DNA of 64,000 bases, from contig VIRR01000493.1 of NCBI GenBank assembly GCA_008638375.1, positions 140,001 through 204,000 on the forward strand, read 5' to 3'. A model generated the notes under the pieces. The model saw nothing but the letters and a program-made list of their open reading frames with translations, was not told where the DNA came from and ran no database searches. Both the position numbers and the translations under genes were made by a program. Below, one piece after another: positions 59,594 through 64,000 of the stretch (positions within the stretch are counted from its first letter, which is position 1; every line of letters begins with the position of its first letter). Origin of the DNA: Nyssa sinensis. Lineage: Eukaryota; Streptophyta; Magnoliopsida; Cornales; Nyssaceae.

Positions 59594-59746
59594 TTAGTTA
59601 TCAAAATTACAAATACCAGGAGATTTGCTAAGATATTCTTACCTAGAGACATCTATAGGTTTTGTAAATAGATTAGCTAGCTATCTTTCAAATGGTACAT
59701 ATTCCATGGTAATTATCTTATTTTCAAATAACTTTCTAGTAAAATG
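59594..59746 (-). pseudogene. Copia pol C-terminus (RNase H end), cut by CACTA
   Basis: Minus strand from 59746: HFTRKLFENKIITMEYVPFE, then LANLFTKPIDVSR and SPGICNFDN, stop at 59594-59596. This is the universal C-terminal signature of copia RNase H (HF...I...YVPT..QLADIFTKPL). Two internal stops: TAG after FER and TAA after VSR. The upstream half of pol is displaced by the CACTA element starting at 59747. Confidence 0.88.
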
Positions 59747-59761
59747 CACTACAGGAAAAGA

Positions 59762-60180
59762 CACTATTAGCGACGCACAAGTGCGTCGCTAATAGTAGTA
59801 ATGTGCGTCGCTAAAGGCGTCGCGAATAGTCGTGTCACCAATAATATTAGCGACGCACTCACTTGTATGCGTCGCTAAAGGTAACTATTAGCGACGTTCA
59901 TATGGTATCACGAATAATCAAGCATGGGGATCGCGAATACTATACATGGATGCAATGGGCGTCGCTAATTGGGCCCATTAGCGACGCACCATGGTTTGTC
60001 GCTAATGGTAACCTTTAGCGACGCTCATGGTGCGTCGCAAATAGTGTATTGGCTCGAACTTTTAGCGACACTCTTAGTGCGTCACTAATAGTGTATTGGC
60101 ATTCTTTAGCGACAAATGCGAAGCGTCGCTATAAATTAATTTCTTTGCTTTTAGCGATGCTTTGTGTGTGTTGCTAAAAG
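59762..60180 (+). repeat. CACTA subterminal repeats
   Basis: About 16 copies of TTAGCGACGCA or its complement TGCGTCGCTAA in 420 bp, in both orientations. The outermost pair is a perfect 15-bp inverted repeat, CTATTAGCGACGCAC, with a 2-base centre (59764-59795). In En/Spm such motifs bind the TNPA-type protein. Copies become more diverged toward the interior (CGACACTC, CGATGCTT). Confidence 0.9.
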
Positions 60181-60629
60181 TTTTTTTAAAAAAAAACATA
60201 TTTTGACCTAAATTATTTGTTTTATTTGTTGCTTTATTCTTGTTTAAACTTGTATCAATCATCGTGATATACAATAAAATTCAAACATTCTGAAATGAAT
60301 ATATTAAAAAAGAAAAATACATTCATATATATATATATATATATATTATACTAATTACTTACATTTGTAAAAGTATAATTTAAAAATAAATACAAAAATA
60401 AAAAATTGTCTCAAAAAATATAACTACAGATGTCTATGAAAAGAAAAAAAAAAAACAAACAAAAATAATAAGTCCCGATGCAAAACATAAAGACGGGCGC
60501 AATAATCCTGATCAATCTAAAATAAAGATCAAATGATATATATTAGAACACTTATTAAATATATATGAACATGGAATGTGGATATATTTTTTTTTTTTGT
60601 ATGGATAAATAGTAAGAAAGGCATAAAGT
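60181..60629. other. AT-rich spacer inside CACTA
   Basis: Contains a (TA)n at about 60326-60347 and poly-A/T runs. No gene. Confidence 0.5.
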
Positions 60630-63170
60630 AGCATAAATTGTAAACCACTGATCTGAATTGATTGTTGTAAGTTTGTGGTAGTCTATTTTGTCATTTTTGT
60701 GGTGTGTGATGGAGTTTTGGGATAGTTAGGTCGATATCCGGTATTTTGGTCCTTCAAAACTCCAAAATGGGCCTTTTCGGAGCAAAAACTTGCATAAGTT
60801 TCAAACCGTTGATCTGAACCGAGTGGTATAAGTTCATGCAAGTCTATTTTATCATGTATAAGGTGTTTGATGGGGTTTTGGGCTCGTTAGGCCAATATCC
60901 AGCATTTTGGTCCATCAAAACCCCAACATGGGCCTTTACAGAGCAAAAACTTGCATTAGTTTCAAATCGTTGATCCGAATCGAGTGCTGTAAGTTTGTAC
61001 AAGTCTATTTTATCATGTCTGAGATTTTTGATGGGGTTTTGGTCTCGTTAGGTTGATATCCAGTGTTTAGGTCCATCAAAACCCCAAAATGGGCCTTTTT
61101 AGAGCAAAAGCTTGCAAAAGTTTCAAACCAGTGATCCGAACAAAGTGTCATAAGTTTGTGCAAGTCTATTTTATCATTTTTGAAGTGCATGATGGGGTTT
61201 TGGGATAGTTAGGCCTATATCCGGTGTTTTTTTCCGTCAAAACCCCAAAATGGGCCTTTTTAGAGCAGAAACTTTCATAAGTTTCAAACCGGTGATCTGA
61301 ACTGAGTGCCGTTAGTTCGTGTAAGTCTATTTTATCATTTGAGAGGTGTGTGATGGGGTTTCGGGGTAGTTAGGCCGATATTCGGTGTTTTGGTCCGTCA
61401 AAACTCCAAAATAAGGCTTTTTAGAGCTAAAAGTTACATAAGTTTGAAACCGGTGATACTAATCTAGTGTCGTAAATTTGTGCAAGTATATTTTATTATT
61501 TTTGAGGTGTGTGATGGGGTTTTGGGGTCAGTAGGCCAATATCCGCCATTGTGTTCGGTCAAAACCCCAAAATAAGCCTTTTTGAAGTTGAAACTTGCAA
61601 AAGTTTCAAACCGGGCATTTTAGCCGAGTGTCGTAAGTTCGTGCAAGTTTATTTTATTATTTTGAAGGTGTGTGATGGAGTTTCAAGTTCGGTAGGCCGA
61701 TATCCGCCATTTTGGTCGGTCAAAACCCCTAAATGGGCCTTTTTAGAGCTGAAATTTGCAAAGGTTTCAAACCGAGCATCTAAACCGAATGCTGTAAGCT
61801 CGTGTAGGTATATTTTATTATTTTTTGAGGTGTGTGATGGGGTTTCAAGGTCGGTAGGCCGATATCCGGCACTTTGGTCCCTTAAAACCCCAAAATGGGC
61901 CTTGTTGAAGTTGAAAGTTACATAAGTTTTTAACGGTCATTAGAACCGATGAAATTAAGTAAGTTTGTGCAAGTATATTTTATTATTTTTGAGGTGTGCG
62001 ATGGGGTTTCAATGTAGTTAGGTCGATATCCAGTGTTTTGGTCGGTCAAAACCTTAAAATTGGCCTTTTTGGAGCTGAAACTTGCATAAGTTTCAAATTA
62101 GGCATCCGAACTGAGTGTCATAAGTTTATGCAAGACTATTTTATCATTTTTGAGGTGTGTGATGGGGTTTTGGGGTCAGTAGGCTGATATCCACCATTTT
62201 GGTCGGTCGAAACCCCAAATGGGTCTTTTTGGAGATGAAACTTGTAAAAATTTCAAACCGAGCATTCGAACCGAGTGTCGTAAGTTTTTAAAAGTCTATT
62301 TTATCATTTTTGAGGAGTGTGATGAGTTTTTTGGGTCGGTCGGCCGATATCCGCCATTTTGGTCGGTCAAAACCCCAAAATGGGCCTTTTTGGAGCTGAA
62401 ACTTGCAAAAGTTTCAAACCGAACATCCGAACCGAGTGTCGTAAGTTCTTGCAAGTCTATTTCATCATTTTTGAGGTGTGTGATGAGTTTTTGAGATCGG
62501 TAGGCTGATACTCGATATTTTGGTCCGTCAAAACCCCAAAATAGGCCTTGTTAGAGTTGAAAGTTACATAAGTTTTTAACGGTCATTAGAACCGATGAAA
62601 TTAAGTAAGTTTGTGAAACTATATTTTATTATTTTTGAGGTGTGTGATGGGGTTTTGAGGTAGTTAGGCCGATATTTGGTGTTTTGGCCGGTCAAAACTC
62701 TAAAATGGGCCTTTTTGAAACTGAAACTTGCATAAGTTTCAAACCGGGGACCCGAATCGAGTATCGTAAGTTTGTGCAAGTCTATTTTATCATTTTTGAG
62801 GTGTATGATGGGGTTTCAGGGTCGATAGGCTGATATTCGTCATTTTGGTCGGTCAAAACTCCAAAATGGGCCTTTTTGGAGTTGAAACTTGCAAAAGTTT
62901 CAAACCGGGCATTTTAGCCGAGTGCCGTAAATTTGTGCAAGCCTATTTTATCATTTTTGAGGTGTGTGATGGGGTTTCGGGGTTGGTAAGCCGATATTCG
63001 GCATTTTGGTCCTTCAAAAGCCCAAAATAGGCCTTGTTGGAGTTGAAAGTTACATAAGTTTTTAACGGTCATTAGAACTGATGAGATTAAGTAAGTCCAT
63101 GTAAGTCTATTTTCATATGTGAAGTGTGTCATGCAGTTTCTAGGCCGTTACATCGAAATCATTTTTTTGT
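60630..63170 (+). repeat. ~160-bp tandem array in CACTA, about 15 copies
   Basis: The anchor AAAACCCCAAAATGGGCCTTTTT recurs at about 60763, 60924, 61085, 61243, 61404, 61566, 61726, 61888, 62050, 62212, 62373, 62534, 62697, 62856 and 63017, spacing 158-163. The unit also has GTTTCAAACCGnnnATCnGAACCGAGTG, AAGTCTATTTTATCATTTTTGAGGTGTGTGATGGGGTTT and GGCCGATATCCG. A distinct subtype (GGCCTTGTTGGAGTTGAAAG, then AACGGTCATTAGAACCGATG) occupies the units at 61888, 62534 and 63017. Open frames of 60-124 codons on both strands are by-products of the repeat. Confidence 0.95.
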
Positions 63171-63228
63171 TACGTAACATTTTTTATAAATAATAAATAC
63201 ACCAAAGTAATCAATTTTAAAAACTTAC

Positions 63229-63914
63229 CAAGGCTGAACAGAGCCTCCCTACTGGCTGAGGACCGTCTGCATAAGAGTCTCTAGCTGGGTCTGGCGAGCC
63301 TAGAGCTTTGTCATCATCTACTCCAGGTGTGCGTTCTGTCTCTCAACAGCTTCAACTCTTTGGGTGGCTTCGTAAGACCTAGCATCGCTCTGAACGGTAA
63401 AGGACGATGTCGTCGGCTCCATCCCACTCCCTAAGCCATGCACATATATGCGCCTCTTGCCCAGAATAGTCTCCCGTATCTGGTCATCGGTTGGCAAATC
63501 CTCACCCTTAAGGGTCGGCTAAACACGCAGTTGGACCATCTCCTCCTATAAAAACATAAATATATGTTATTACTTTTATAACTTTAGATTAATATTAAAT
63601 TAGTGCTACTAGTATATATACATAAATAACTTACATAAAGCCGTTGTGCTTCAGGCCCAATCTAACCCTTCTCGGGGTTGTAGTACATCTTGTGCCACAA
63701 ATCAATGGGGCTGGGTGGTGCACCGGTCTCCTGGTCTCACTGGAGCAAATAAAAGTAGCTTGTGAAGATTGATTTCATGAATAGATTATACAATAAGAAC
63801 TTGATACATTTATTAACTTACCATCTCATGCCTATACCTAACAAAAGAACGTGATCCACCACAGTGGGTCACATTTTTCTTGCTTCTGCTCTCGTTATTT
63901 TTCTTACCAAGTTC
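63229..63914 (-). pseudogene. CACTA-borne gene with Transposase_24-like domain, 3' exons
   Basis: Three minus-strand exons with consensus splice sites: 63914-63822 (31 codons: KKNVTHCGGSRSFVRYRHEM at its end), 63739-63635 (35 codons: PPSPIDLWHKMYYNPEKG and IGPEAQRLY) and 63545-63229 (EEMVQL, DQIRETILGKRRIYVHGLGSG, then a Gln-rich coiled coil AVERQNAHLE... TQLETLMQ). A fourth exon ends at 63996 and continues outside the window. The order GGSRSF..RH, LWHKMY, YVHGLGSG is that of Pfam PF03004 (Transposase_24), a plant En/Spm-associated family. Six stops lie in frame: TGA at 63737-63739 and TAG at 63662-63664, 63519-63521, 63318-63320, 63300-63302 and 63249-63251. All splice sites remain. Not translatable. 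Confidence 0.8.
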
Positions 63915-64000
63915 CTACACTTTTCCAAAACAAAGAAGGTTAGCATAAATGACAATGATTTATCATACAACAAAAGTAATTTTGACAATTTTTACCTGGA

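Larger units (their letters stand above)
59747..64000 (-). mobile_element. CACTA (En/Spm) transposon, one end, runs off the window
   Basis: Begins CACTACAGGAAAAGAC, the CACTA terminal inverted repeat, with ATG (59744-59746) as the likely 3-bp target copy. Then come subterminal GCGACG repeats (59762-60180), an AT spacer, a 160-bp tandem array (60.63-63.17 kb) and minus-strand exons of a Transposase_24-type gene. The gene reads toward this end, so this is the 3' end of the transposon relative to that gene. It is nested in the copia RNase H. Confidence 0.9.

Noticed and set aside
61551..62494. Repeated 91-124-codon plus-strand frames (SVGRYPPFWSVKTPKW)
   Set aside because: Produced by the 160-bp tandem array; the period is not a multiple of three and the frame slips between units.
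60630..63170. CRISPR-like repeat array
   Set aside because: Units are contiguous with no unique spacers and lie in a plant CACTA transposon.

Overview
This window is nuclear DNA from a flowering plant, most likely a eudicot, although the species cannot be named from sequence alone. The evidence is one intron-containing plant-specific gene (BLADE-ON-PETIOLE / NPR5 type) in a sea of plant-type LTR retrotransposons (Athila-like, Tekay/Del-like, Tat-like, SIRE/Tork-like copia), L1 and RTE LINEs and a CACTA DNA transposon. Non-coding DNA is AT-rich and full of (TA)n/(GA)n microsatellites. There are no bacterial-style operons, no CRISPR array and no rRNA.

Layout. 1-8402: an Athila-like Ty3/gypsy element on the minus strand (LTR, primer site, gag), whose gag is split by a 5.4-kb solo LTR (315-5733) with a perfect 5-bp target duplication. 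8.4-16.3 kb: intergenic DNA with a copia solo LTR, a duplicated SINE-like unit and an RTE-LINE relic that was itself hit by small retroposons. 16338-18594: the BOP gene, two exons, minus strand, 492 residues, apparently intact; it is the only convincing host gene. 20.5-35.3 kb: a copia element whose gag contains a complete 1148-bp TRIM-like mini-retrotransposon and whose interior also holds a decayed Ty3/gypsy element; its 3' LTR contains a SIRE-type solo LTR. 35.4-36.9 kb: an L1 LINE fragment. 37.0-39.9 kb: another copia LTR carrying an inverted SIRE-like LTR. 40112-52042: an old but structurally complete Tat-lineage Ty3/gypsy element on the minus strand, with two LTRs, gag, PR, RT, two RNase H domains, INT, a 3' tandem-repeat block and an antisense intron-containing gene; a gypsy solo LTR sits in its second RNase H. 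52.0-56.6 kb: AT-rich intergenic DNA with a striking long hairpin. 56.7-59.7 kb: the 3' end of a minus-strand copia element, interrupted at 59747 by a CACTA transposon that runs off the right edge. That transposon carries subterminal repeats, a tandem array of about 15 copies of a 160-bp unit and the 3' exons of a decayed Transposase_24-type gene.

How it works together: the BOP gene should encode a BTB-ankyrin co-transcriptional regulator of lateral-organ and abscission-zone development. Everything else is transposon strata of different ages. Many stops in the old elements are TAG or TGA at places where C-to-T change at CAG or CGA would produce them, the pattern expected from decay of methylated plant heterochromatin. 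The least-described features are the antisense gene with its 91-bp tandem repeats, the 240-bp hairpin at 52.5 kb, and a short sequence module that seems to be shared by LTRs of unrelated lineages.
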